Assembly: GCA_947493265.1 (NCBI GenBank)
Contig: CANLQL010000002.1
Location: 310,001-374,000 of the forward strand
From: an uncultured Litoreibacter sp.
GTDB taxonomy: Bacteria; Pseudomonadota; Alphaproteobacteria; Rhodobacterales; Rhodobacteraceae
Length of the DNA stretch: 64,000 nucleotides
Direction: 5' to 3'
Shown: in pieces, positions 28,876 to 36,934 of the stretch
Layout: the number at the start of each line of letters is the position of its first letter
Position numbering within the stretch: position 1 is the first letter of the stretch
Position numbers and translations under genes: made by a program
The notes under the pieces: generated by a model
Database searches by the model: none
Told to the model about the DNA's origin: nothing
What the model saw: only the letters and a program-made list of their open reading frames with translations

Positions 28876-29577
28876 AGAAGTGCAGCGCAGGAAGCTCAAC
28901 TCGCTTCGTATCTGGAAAATAGTGAAGAATTTGGCGGAGCGGCTACTTGGGCTCAGTTTGGATTGGATCCAAACATTTCAGCAAGAAATTATCACACTAT
29001 TGCTCTTGGTGAGAAAATCACTCTGAATTCTGTTGGAAGTACGAGCAGGTTGACCAACAGTAGCCGGGGCTATTCGTCCAGTGCGTCCGCGCGACTAAAT
29101 AAATCTACGATCCAAAACAATCTGGCTTTGATCCAAAGCTGGACCGGTAGACCACAGGCTTGGTCGCAAGTACCTTCTCTCCGTCTAGTTGAATCAACAT
29201 CACTTCAGGTGACATTGTTGCGCGCACAATACTCGCGCTCATCATCAAAGGCGTTGAGAGCAAACCTGATTCAAGCAGGTTTCCTTCCTAGAAGAGGAGA
29301 AGCAGCACATCACATAGTGCCGGTACGAGATGGGAGATTTGTCGAAAGTAAAGCGGTTATGCAGTATTTCTCGCGGTTCGACATACCGATCAGTTCTCCA
29401 GTTAATGGTGTATTCTTGCCAGGCCGAAGGGGAGACATTCACAATAGGCTCCACACACGACAGTATTATGGCGCGGTATTAGCTAGACTTCGCGCTGGGA
29501 ATCAAACGACAGTGGGTGTATCTCAAACATTGAGAGGCATTCGCGCGGATTTGCTATCGGGTTCTTTCCCGTACTGA
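28591..29577 (+). CDS. Displaced Rhs tip with AHH-family nuclease toxin
   Basis: The frame is open from 28522, but the first ATG is at 28591, inside the core. The product lacks a signal peptide, the shell and most of the core, and no promoter is visible, so it is probably silent unless it recombines with the full-length gene. After the core (to residue about 95) the tail has [11 protein letters not shown] and [11 protein letters not shown], the pattern of AHH nucleases of the HNH/endonuclease VII superfamily that cut DNA or RNA. The toxin domain appears complete. It ends at 29577 with the immunity start overlapping (TGATG). Confidence 0.85.
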   Translation: MRESDASLRTTQSIRPFGKTAGYVDPSFTDETKAWIGERYDASPELMYLNARYMDPALGMFIQPDWFEVTDAGVGTNRYAYAANDPVNRLDPNGNRSAAQEAQLASYLENSEEFGGAATWAQFGLDPNISARNYHTIALGEKITLNSVGSTSRLTNSSRGYSSSASARLNKSTIQNNLALIQSWTGRPQAWSQVPSLRLVESTSLQVTLLRAQYSRSSSKALRANLIQAGFLPRRGEAAHHIVPVRDGRFVESKAVMQYFSRFDIPISSPVNGVFLPGRRGDIHNRLHTRQYYGAVLARLRAGNQTTVGVSQTLRGIRADLLSGSFPY

Positions 29578-30146
29578 TGGGGATCGAATTGGAAGTATTT
29601 GAAATAACAGGGCAATTGGATGGTTCCGTCGCGGGCTTATTTTCAGACAATGATATCCTTCAAAGTAAGTACTCGACAGATCTCTTCCTGAATGCGCGTC
29701 GTTATCGAGATTGGCCAATCGCAGAATACGAGTTAGAGGGGACTTCCAAAAAACTTGTAGATGTTTTCTACTACCCAGGTAGCTTAGCGGTCAGTAAGAA
29801 ATTTAAGTTAGAGTTGCAGCCGGAAGGGGTTATCTCGAAGGATATTCAATACCTTCCCGTCTCAGTACAAGGTCGGGAGTACTTTTTCATCCACCCTTGT
29901 CGGACTCATGACTGTTTGGACCAGACCTCAACAGTATGGCGTGTAGATGAATTGACGAAAGAACGCTATGCTATAAATGAATTTAAGTTTATCGAAAGTC
30001 GGGTTCCAAACGAAATCTTTTTTCGAATTCCTGAGGAAAATGCCTCAAGATTGCTTTATGCTTCGGACGACCTAGAAAACAGTTGGTTTTACAAGTTGAG
30101 TGTTGTCTTTGGGCCTGGCCTTGTACAATTTACAAGACTAGGATGA
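29577..30146 (+). CDS. Candidate immunity protein of the AHH toxin
   Basis: A 189-residue cytoplasmic protein that overlaps the toxin stop by one base. The layout (an N-terminal beta-rich part and a C-terminal segment with EIFFRIPEENASRLLYAS) recalls DUF1629-type immunity proteins found beside AHH toxins, but I hold that family call lightly. Its own expression would protect against siblings that still deploy this toxin. Confidence 0.6.
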   Translation: MGIELEVFEITGQLDGSVAGLFSDNDILQSKYSTDLFLNARRYRDWPIAEYELEGTSKKLVDVFYYPGSLAVSKKFKLELQPEGVISKDIQYLPVSVQGREYFFIHPCRTHDCLDQTSTVWRVDELTKERYAINEFKFIESRVPNEIFFRIPEENASRLLYASDDLENSWFYKLSVVFGPGLVQFTRLG

Positions 30147-30230
30147 GGGGTCGAAATGTGTTGGGTTCTCTCTTCAAGAGATACCTAACTTGGTTCCCTT
30201 TGGATCCTATGAGTTCATTGCAGATAGCTA

Positions 30231-30378
30231 CCTCAACACCCGATGCAACTCACTCTCCCGCTCAATCCCGGTTTTGATCAACCCATCTGCCTTCTGAATC
30301 CGCTGTCGTAACTCATTGGTCACCGACCGCGCCGCCGGTCTGATCAGGATCACCTGAGAGATGATCAGACCCAGCAGC
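30231..30378 (-). repeat. Displaced gspD 3'-end copy B
   Basis: About 148 bases homologous to 32702-32850. It shares with copy A changes that are absent from gspD (for example GGTCTGAT in place of GCCCCGTT, and GATCAGACCC), so A and B come from the same allele lineage. It joins the rhs core copy at 30384. Confidence 0.92.
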
Positions 30379-30379
30379 T

Positions 30380-31432
30380 TTGCCCGATCCGCATTACCTG
30401 TTCCGCGATCACCTGGGCTCGGTCACGCAGATCATGCGCGAAAGCGATGCGTCCCTGCGCACCACGCAATCCATCCGGCCCTTCGGCAAAACGGCTGGCT
30501 ATGCCGACCCAAGCTTCACCGACGAGACCAAAGCCTGGATCGGAGAACGCTACGACGCCTCGCCCGAGCTGATGTACCTGAACGCCCGCTATATGGACCC
30601 CGCCCTGGGCATGTTCCTCCAGCCCGACTGGTTCGAGGTGACGGATGCAGGCGTCGGGACGAACAGGTATGCCTATTCGGCGAATGATCCGGTGAACCGG
30701 CTGGATCCAAATGGGAATAGCTTCTGGGGCAGTGGCAATGATAGCGCCGCGGAGGATTTTGGGCGAAGCGCTTTATCGGCAAGCAACAACAGCCGGGCGG
30801 AGAGCGGATGGAGCCCGGGGGATGGACGTTCAAACGACGCGACATACCAACTTGCTTCGTACTATCTAGGAGACCCACTTAGTTATTCCGCGTTTGAGAG
30901 TATTACGGGGATCAGCTTTGGTCGTTATCGATCACGTTCTCGCCAATCCGGAACCGTAGGGGTATCGCAATCCGCAACTGATATAACGAACTTGCCAGGA
31001 GCCAATTCTAGCATTCCGAGGGTGCCAAAGCGTCTGAATAAAAAACTTGCAGGCGCAGCTACAATAGCAAACGCTTTGAAGGGACCAAATAAGAGCTTAC
31101 ACTACTACCACTACACAGACCTCAAAGGTGCCATCGGTATCTATAAATCTATTGTGAAAGGAAACGCGACAATATCAGCAGGTTATAAAGGTGGAGTTTA
31201 CGTTACCAAGGAAGCACTAGGCCCTAGACTAGCTGAACTTTCGTTGTTTGTCGGCAACCCAGATTTCAATGGGCGAGGAAATTATGTAATTTCAATTTTA
31301 GGAACCGAAGCTTTTGCGGCGAATTTGAGAGAAGACCGCAGCATCGCAATTGGTAGCTTTCATAGCGGTTCAATCAGAACTAGACAGTACAGTGGAATGC
31401 AATTTGTCGGACCCTACTCAAACCCATTTTAA
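30380..31432 (+). CDS. Displaced Rhs tip with HYD1-like ADP-ribosyltransferase toxin
   Basis: A 350-residue frame from a TTG at 30380 placed at the gspD/core junction; translation from it is doubtful. Residues about 1-112 are the Rhs core end. The toxin tail contains [18 protein letters not shown] and [12 protein letters not shown], the signature of Tox-ART-HYD1 ADP-ribosyltransferases. These modify target-cell molecules using NAD+. The region between core and toxin is low in complexity (many Ser, Asn and Gly). As with the previous tip, there is no promoter or signal peptide. Confidence 0.82.
   Translation: MPDPHYLFRDHLGSVTQIMRESDASLRTTQSIRPFGKTAGYADPSFTDETKAWIGERYDASPELMYLNARYMDPALGMFLQPDWFEVTDAGVGTNRYAYSANDPVNRLDPNGNSFWGSGNDSAAEDFGRSALSASNNSRAESGWSPGDGRSNDATYQLASYYLGDPLSYSAFESITGISFGRYRSRSRQSGTVGVSQSATDITNLPGANSSIPRVPKRLNKKLAGAATIANALKGPNKSLHYYHYTDLKGAIGIYKSIVKGNATISAGYKGGVYVTKEALGPRLAELSLFVGNPDFNGRGNYVISILGTEAFAANLREDRSIAIGSFHSGSIRTRQYSGMQFVGPYSNPF
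30384..30718 (+). repeat. Rhs core 3' segment, copy 3
   Basis: A third 335-base copy of the core end, near-identical to copies 1 and 2. Confidence 0.95.
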
Positions 31433-31446
31433 CTTAGGAAGATTTT

Positions 31447-31815
31447 GTGGCCGTTTTTAAAGAACTGTCTGACCAAGAAGCGCTTCGGCTGTTGCAACTT
31501 ACACTAGCTGCAAAATTCACAGCGGACCGCTCGGACGAACTTTGCCAACTATCTATCGCAAACAAATGCATAGTGGAGTTGCTGGACCGGAGCTACGATG
31601 ATGGTGATATCGAATACATAATCAAGCTCATGAAAACTCAGTTTCAAATTCAAGTTCCGCTTATCGATTGTGTATCTGCGGCGGCGCGAGAACACTTTAG
31701 AGAATTTGGAACAAAGAAACCTGCACTACGCGACCTTTTGACAGATTGGATGTTCCCGTACGTGGCCAATGAAGATGATATTGTCGGTTTGCTCAACCAA
31801 ATTTATAGGCAGTGA
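31447..31815 (+). CDS. Candidate immunity protein of the HYD1-like toxin
   Basis: A 122-residue, largely helical cytoplasmic protein starting with GTG at 31447 behind AGGAAG, 14 bases after the toxin stop. I do not recognise the family. Its position directly behind the toxin is the reason for the call. Confidence 0.6.
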   Translation: MAVFKELSDQEALRLLQLTLAAKFTADRSDELCQLSIANKCIVELLDRSYDDGDIEYIIKLMKTQFQIQVPLIDCVSAAAREHFREFGTKKPALRDLLTDWMFPYVANEDDIVGLLNQIYRQ

Positions 31816-31853
31816 GTGAGAATACCTTGAAACAAATATTGTCCAAGGTTTCA

Positions 31854-32103
31854 CCTCAACACCCGATGCAACTCACGCTCCCGCTCAGTCCCGGTCTTAA
31901 TCAACCCATCGGCCTTCTGAATTCGCTGCCGTAGCTCATTGGTCGCCGACCGCGCTTCCGCCCCGTTTCGGATCACCTGAGGCGTGATCAAAACCAGCAA
32001 CTCCGTCTTCTCAAACCGATCCGTTTTTTCCGGAACAAAGCGCCAAGCAGCGGCACGTCACCGGCGACGGGAACTTTGGACTTGGTCCGGTTTTTGCCTT
32101 CCT
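31854..32103 (-). repeat. Displaced gspD 3'-end copy C (longest)
   Basis: 250 bases matching 32702-32952 with a single-base deletion. It is closer to the resident gspD than copies A and B over the discriminating positions. It runs straight into a toxin fragment, without any rhs core. Confidence 0.92.
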
Positions 32104-32262
32104 AGAGCGCTAAATCGCACAGACGGTCCTGATTATACCTCCGAAATTAGAAAAACATTCCCAAATAAAGACTCCGCCAGAACATATGAAACGAATTTGA
32201 TCGAGAGATACAGAAGTATGTATGGTCAAGATAAACTACCGGGCAACAAGACTAACCGATAA
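32104..32262 (+). pseudogene. Remnant of a fourth Rhs toxin tail
   Basis: About 50 codons, ending in ETNLIERYRSMYGQDKLPGN and KTNR, are open in frame with a start inside gspD copy C. This ending resembles the C-termini of Rhs-linked URI/GIY-YIG-type nuclease toxins. The core and the front of the toxin are missing, so it is dead as it stands. It lies ten bases before a complete immunity-type gene. Confidence 0.6.
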
Positions 32263-32272
32263 GGAATAATAT

Positions 32273-32659
32273 ATGGTTGACCAAAGAATATTATTGATTG
32301 GTGGCGTTTCTCTGGTCAGAGGCAGAGTTAGAGAAGCAGGTCCTGTAATGAGAGAGATTTGCGATGAACTAGAGCCGATGCTCCAAGGCATTGGTTTCTT
32401 GGATAAGGCACCGTTCAAAACTATAAGTATGATCATTCGATTTGGTGAGAAAGATGACCTAACACCTCAATACGATCGAATAAATGCAAGACATAGTGAA
32501 CTTCTTGTAGGGGTTGAGCTAGAGTTGTCAGGACTAAGAACAGCCAGCAAAGACGTTGTAAAGGCTGCATTTGTAACGGCGACAATTGATGTGCTATTAG
32601 ATGTATCTGAAAAATATGGGTTGCCAAATTCGCCACTAAAAGCAATGGCTGGTCAGTAA
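32273..32659 (+). CDS. Orphan immunity-type protein
   Basis: A 128-residue cytoplasmic protein (ILLIGGVSLVRGRVREAGP at the N-terminus) directly behind the fourth toxin remnant. No family is assigned with certainty. Keeping an intact immunity gene after loss of its toxin is a known pattern that preserves resistance to neighbours. It is convergent with gspD, with a terminator between them. Confidence 0.6.
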   Translation: MVDQRILLIGGVSLVRGRVREAGPVMREICDELEPMLQGIGFLDKAPFKTISMIIRFGEKDDLTPQYDRINARHSELLVGVELELSGLRTASKDVVKAAFVTATIDVLLDVSEKYGLPNSPLKAMAGQ

Positions 32660-32668
32660 ATCATTGAC

Positions 32669-32695
32669 AAAAAGCCCAGAAACCCCGGCTTTTTT
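32669..32695. terminator. Bidirectional terminator between array and gspD
   Basis: AAAAAGCC and GGCTTTTT form an 8-bp stem with a 10-base loop, with T runs on both strands. It separates the convergent orphan immunity gene and gspD. Copies A, B and C of the gspD end do not include it. Confidence 0.8.
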
Positions 32696-32698
32696 GTA

Positions 32699-34717
32699 CT
32701 ACTTCAAAACCCGATGCAGCTCCCGCTCCCGCTCGATCCCGGTCTTGATCAACCCATCTGCCTTCTGAATTCGCTGCCGTAACTCATTGGTCACCGACCG
32801 CGCCTCCGCCCCGTTTCGGATCACCTGAGGGGTGATCAGAACCAGCAATTCCGTCTTCTCAAACCGGTCCGTTTTCTTTCGGAACAACGCGCCAAGCAGC
32901 GGCACGTCACCGGCTACTGGCACTTTGGATTTGGTCCGGTTCTTGCCTTCCTGGATCAATCCCCCCAGCGCGATTGTCTGGCCATTCTCAACTGCGATAT
33001 TCGTGGAAATTCTCCGCTGGGAAATCGTCGGGCTGTCGATGCCGGAGGTTGTTGTCGTCGAAACGCTCGACACTTCCTGCTCAATATCCAGCATGACGCG
33101 GCCTGAGGAGGACACTCTGGGCTTAACCGTCAGGATAATACCCGTGTCGCGGAATGAGATAGTGTTAACCACTGGCGCATTCGGGTTCGCCGTGTCCACA
33201 ACTTGTTGTGTGGCGACAGGCACTTGGTCCCCGATTTGTAGCGTCGCTTCCTTGTTGTCGAGCACAAGAAGCGACGGCGACGACACGACATTTACATTCG
33301 TGACAGAGGACAACGCACTGAGAGTCGCGGCTGCAGAGTTCGTCTGGAACGCAAAACTCAAACCCGGAAAGGTTGGACCGGTACTGCCGCTGGTTGCATC
33401 GGAGAATGTCCCGGTGAAGTTGCCTTCCTGGAAGAACCAACGGAGACCGAAATCCAGATCGTCATTGAGGGAAACTTCCGCGATGGTAGCTTCCAGTAAG
33501 ACCTGAACCGGAATGGTGTCGAGCGAATTGATCAGGCGAGCGAAGTTTTCCTGCTCGCTGTCATTGCCCCAAACGATAATGGCATTTTTTGTCTCGTCAG
33601 CCGCAATTCTTACATTACCTTTGGCCTGAAGCGCGCCGTCGTCTTCCGCTAGTTGTTGCGTCTCGGTCATATTCGTCAAGATTGGTGCGAGGTCAGACGC
33701 ACTGCGATTTTGAAGCGAGTAAACGACTGGGCGGCGTCTTTCCCCACCAGCGGTACGATCCAAATTCTTGATCCATTCCTCCGCCTTGGGGAGATAGCTT
33801 GAACGGGTAGAGACGACCAGTACCGCTCCAAGCCTTTGCGACGGTATGAATGTGAGGACGTTTTCGAGCGATCCACCTTGGCCGGTCTCAAAGATTACGC
33901 CAAGTTCTTCTGCGACAGCTTCGGGTTCTGCGGCACGTAGGCGGAACAGCCCGACAGATTTCCCTTTCAGGACATCAACGTCGAAGAGGTTGACGGCTTC
34001 AATCGCGGCGTTGATCTCGTCTTTTGTTCCCGACACCAAAAGGATGTTTCGCTTTGGGATCGGTTGCAAGGCTATGGTCGAACCCGCAATCGGTTCGAGT
34101 AGTCTGACCATTTCGCTGGTTCCGATGAACTCCAGCGGAACAGCAACAACGCGCGCTCCTATCGCGCCCGGTCGGCCGACTTTGCTAATGCGACGGGTTG
34201 AAGAAGCAGCGGGAACAATGGAAATCAGATCGGTGCTTACCTGTAGAGCTGCCCCGTTCAGCTCAAGAATGGTTTCAAAGGTTTCTAGGAGTGCTTGTTG
34301 CGTGAGCGGTCTTGTTGTTTGAAGCGTGACTGTGCCGCTCACACCTGGCTGGATGGCGTAGTTCCTGTTCAAAGCTTCGCCCAAAACCGCACGAGCAGCT
34401 TCTTCGATTGGGACATTGATCAAGTTCAGCGTAATCGCTCCGTCCTGTGCGACGTCAAAAAGAGCTCGGCTGGACTGATCGCCAGCATCCCCCAGAAAAT
34501 CGTCTGTGCCCAACCGACGAGTGTTGCCGGTTTGCGAATTCAGCGACGTGCGGAGATCCTGCGCTGTATTTCCGCCGAACAAACCAGGCTTGTTGTTTGA
34601 ATTGGCGAGTAGGCTGAATTTCCGATCTCCGTCAGCTGTTTCCCCGCAACCGGAGAGGCCCAATGCGAACAGTGTGATAAAAATTGAAATCTCTTTTGAA
34701 AAAGCCATTTCTGTCAC
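32699..34717 (-). CDS. gspD: T2SS outer-membrane secretin GspD
   Basis: A 672-residue secretin. The N-terminus is a lipoprotein signal with the lipobox LGLSGC (Cys24). N0-N3 domains follow (about 95-390), then the secretin domain with VPVATQQVV, SQRRISTNIAVENGQTIALG and VPLLGALFRKKT. It forms the outer-membrane gate of the T2SS. Its last 39 residues lie beyond the secretin domain and may be an S-domain-like tail. The start is GTG at 34717, overlapping gspC; an ATG at 34708 is an alternative. Its 3' end is the source-type sequence of the three displaced copies in the Rhs array. Confidence 0.95.
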   Translation of the reverse strand: MTEMAFSKEISIFITLFALGLSGCGETADGDRKFSLLANSNNKPGLFGGNTAQDLRTSLNSQTGNTRRLGTDDFLGDAGDQSSRALFDVAQDGAITLNLINVPIEEAARAVLGEALNRNYAIQPGVSGTVTLQTTRPLTQQALLETFETILELNGAALQVSTDLISIVPAASSTRRISKVGRPGAIGARVVAVPLEFIGTSEMVRLLEPIAGSTIALQPIPKRNILLVSGTKDEINAAIEAVNLFDVDVLKGKSVGLFRLRAAEPEAVAEELGVIFETGQGGSLENVLTFIPSQRLGAVLVVSTRSSYLPKAEEWIKNLDRTAGGERRRPVVYSLQNRSASDLAPILTNMTETQQLAEDDGALQAKGNVRIAADETKNAIIVWGNDSEQENFARLINSLDTIPVQVLLEATIAEVSLNDDLDFGLRWFFQEGNFTGTFSDATSGSTGPTFPGLSFAFQTNSAAATLSALSSVTNVNVVSSPSLLVLDNKEATLQIGDQVPVATQQVVDTANPNAPVVNTISFRDTGIILTVKPRVSSSGRVMLDIEQEVSSVSTTTTSGIDSPTISQRRISTNIAVENGQTIALGGLIQEGKNRTKSKVPVAGDVPLLGALFRKKTDRFEKTELLVLITPQVIRNGAEARSVTNELRQRIQKADGLIKTGIERERELHRVLK

Positions 34718-35247
34718 TTTCTATAAAGTTTGACGCTCAGTTTGCGCTCGTTTTTTGAAAGAAGGATTTGTTCAGGTTGGATCGAAATGATCGTCCAGCC
34801 ATTGATAATATCTTGCTCGAACCGCCAGGCGGCGCTCTCATTGTCTACAGAAATCAACGCAGAAGGACGCGCTTCCTTGCCCAGAATTCCGAGTACCTGA
34901 AAAACAGGGTCTCGGTCGGGTTTCGGTTCTACCGCCGCTGGCTTCGGTTGCTCAACTGGTTCTGGCTTGGGGAGGATGGCAATCTCTGGCGTGGCCATGG
35001 TAGTTCTGGGCCGACGCGTTTCCGCGAAGAGTGGTCTTTCTGTGATCGAATTCAACTCGGGGGCAGGTTTGGAGAATGAAGAATTTCCGACTGCTGGCGA
35101 GGCTTTCTCAGCTTTCGTTGAGACGAGTTCAACTTCGGACGGACGAAAGGCTTCGCGCTGCAGCGGTTCCAGGGCAAGTGATGATTGAAGCGCCAAAACG
35201 GCGAGCGTGACCAAACTTGCAGTGCCTAAATATGGGAGGACGCTCAT
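34714..35247 (-). CDS. gspC: T2SS GspC-like inner-membrane protein
   Basis: A 177-residue protein with one N-terminal membrane helix (about residues 8-26), a Pro-rich linker (KPEPVEQPKPAAVEPKP) and a C-terminal homology-region fold (about 115-177, FQVLGILGKEARPSALIS). The segment SITERPLFAETRRP is typical of the GspC/N-type proteins of alphaproteobacterial T2SS. It links the inner platform to the secretin N0 domain. It is coupled to gspM and gspD by 4-base overlaps. Confidence 0.78.
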   Translation of the reverse strand: MSVLPYLGTASLVTLAVLALQSSLALEPLQREAFRPSEVELVSTKAEKASPAVGNSSFSKPAPELNSITERPLFAETRRPRTTMATPEIAILPKPEPVEQPKPAAVEPKPDRDPVFQVLGILGKEARPSALISVDNESAAWRFEQDIINGWTIISIQPEQILLSKNERKLSVKLYRK

Positions 35248-35813
35248 GGAAGGGCCTCATCCTCAAGAATGATGGGCGCAAAGACGTCGAGTTGAACGTT
35301 AACCATCGGCTGAAGTACGTCTGATGAGTTTCTGGACAACCGCCTTAGACTTCCCGTTTCCACGAGTATCATTGGTTTGGCTTGTTCCAGTGAGGCGAGG
35401 AAGTCCCGCAAGCTTGCAAGATCTGTTTCAGATTCTATCCGAAATGCCAGAGATTCAAATTGGTCGATCTCTGGCGCGTTAATAGGCGAGATGGACCGAA
35501 ACCGAATGTTTCGTGCTACGGCCAAGTCGCCAAGTGACGCCTGAATCTGCGCTCTGGCCAAACCCATATCACTTGCCTTCAAGACGTCACCAAAAGCCGC
35601 TTCGCTATTGGATGTTGAAAGCTGTTGGTTGAGGTAGGTAATGGAGTCGTGAAGCTGGCTGACGCGATCGAGATTTGTTTTGTAGTCCGTCTCAACGCGC
35701 TCAGACCAGTTAACCCAAGGACTGATTAACCCAAAAAAGAGAGCCGCAGACAGCACCACAACAGCTCCTATACGGATTAGATAACTTGCGGATCGAGACA
35801 AGGAACTGTTCAT
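35244..35813 (-). CDS. gspM: T2SS platform protein GspM
   Basis: A 189-residue protein with one membrane helix near residues 12-32 and a periplasmic ferredoxin-like part, including a coiled region (about 35-65). It sits between gspL and gspC with 4-base overlaps on both sides, the expected position. GspM binds GspL and supports the assembly platform. Confidence 0.82.
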   Translation of the reverse strand: MNSSLSRSASYLIRIGAVVVLSAALFFGLISPWVNWSERVETDYKTNLDRVSQLHDSITYLNQQLSTSNSEAAFGDVLKASDMGLARAQIQASLGDLAVARNIRFRSISPINAPEIDQFESLAFRIESETDLASLRDFLASLEQAKPMILVETGSLRRLSRNSSDVLQPMVNVQLDVFAPIILEDEALP

Positions 35814-36829
35814 TGCGAGGATCCGATCTTGAACCTTAGGTCAAATCGTTCTCGGCCTTCTGCAGTTTTTGAGATCGGCCCGACGAAGGCAGGATTGGCG
35901 AACTTAGCATTTCTTGGCAATGACAGAAGCAATTGAGCGGCAGAGCCGCTTATTGAGCCCCGAATGGTCGCTTGGGACTGATTGTAACTGATGTCTGTCA
36001 ACCAGACATCATCTGGAAGGATATCAGTCAGAAAAACCAAGAGCTCAGTTGAGAAAACACGTTCGGAAACGAGCTTTTCAAAATTAGCGACGACTTGCTC
36101 CTGAGACGTCGCTTCATCTAGCTGTTGGCGAAGTTGCAGGGCGTCTCTTGAAAGGGCAGCGATTTCGCTTTCGAGTTTCTTAGTGACCTGCTGCTTTTGA
36201 AAGCCCGGCATCGCATTCGAATAGGACAGGCTTCCTGCAATGATCATTGCAGAAATAGCATTGAGTGCTCGGAAAGCCTTAGTTCGGCCGGGTTTTATGC
36301 TGCTCTTGTAATTTTCGACGATCGCGCCCGGGACCCCTTCAACTTCGAAAGAAAGTGGGACGAAGCCTTTTTGACGAAGCGTTCCCGCTATTCTCTCGAT
36401 CTCAGTTTTCTTTGCGATCCACTGAATCGAACTTTGACTGTTTGATAATTGCGGTCTCGTCACAACGAACGAAATGTCATTCGCTGAGAATGGCGTTTCT
36501 TGTAGCGTATTAAGGACTATTGCTTTTTCGCGATCTCGTGTTGGGAGGTTCCGGTGAGGGATCTCGCGTCGAAGAAAGAAACTTTGCGGGAGAGCCACTT
36601 CGACAAGTGTCTCTCGACGTTCCGCAGCATCAGTAACGGGTCCGTTGAGCCAAGACATCGGTGCAACAAATTCATGATGCTTCTTTGAAAGGTGTTTGGT
36701 TTCGTCGGCGAAACGCAGAGAAATACCCTTGGGCTCTCCGAGAAACATTGATCGGAACCACCCAGGAAAAACCTCCTGGACGCCAATTCGCGACCGAAAA
36801 ACACCAATGGAAGCTGAACTTCCCATCAA
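35810..36829 (-). CDS. gspL: T2SS platform protein GspL
   Basis: A 339-residue protein with an actin-like cytoplasmic N-terminal part (about 1-185; EVALPQSFFLRREIPHRNLP matches the PilM/GspL type), a membrane helix near 195-212, a coiled segment and a PilN/GspL periplasmic domain (DVWLTDISYNQSQATIRGSI). It recruits GspE to the membrane. It heads the unit L-M-C-D and diverges from gspE. Confidence 0.85.
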   Translation of the reverse strand: MMGSSASIGVFRSRIGVQEVFPGWFRSMFLGEPKGISLRFADETKHLSKKHHEFVAPMSWLNGPVTDAAERRETLVEVALPQSFFLRREIPHRNLPTRDREKAIVLNTLQETPFSANDISFVVTRPQLSNSQSSIQWIAKKTEIERIAGTLRQKGFVPLSFEVEGVPGAIVENYKSSIKPGRTKAFRALNAISAMIIAGSLSYSNAMPGFQKQQVTKKLESEIAALSRDALQLRQQLDEATSQEQVVANFEKLVSERVFSTELLVFLTDILPDDVWLTDISYNQSQATIRGSISGSAAQLLLSLPRNAKFANPAFVGPISKTAEGRERFDLRFKIGSSQ

Positions 36830-36934
36830 ATACCTGCCTGCCCCTATTTCTTAATTGTCTTTTTGGGACTTAATGTCTCTGTTTAGCGAATTATCTGCTA
36901 AAAAAACAGCGTGACGCCGCTTCATCGGAATTTC

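Noticed and set aside
28522-28899. Antisense open frames across the rhs core copies
   Set aside because: They mirror the GC-rich rhs core on the other strand and recur wherever the core is copied; no family features or ribosome sites.
28388-32952. A repeat series that could be taken for a CRISPR or integron array
   Set aside because: The repeats are 148-335 bases long, few, coding in origin (rhs core and gspD end) and the spacers are whole toxin-immunity gene pairs. There are no cas genes, no attC-like folds and no integron integrase.
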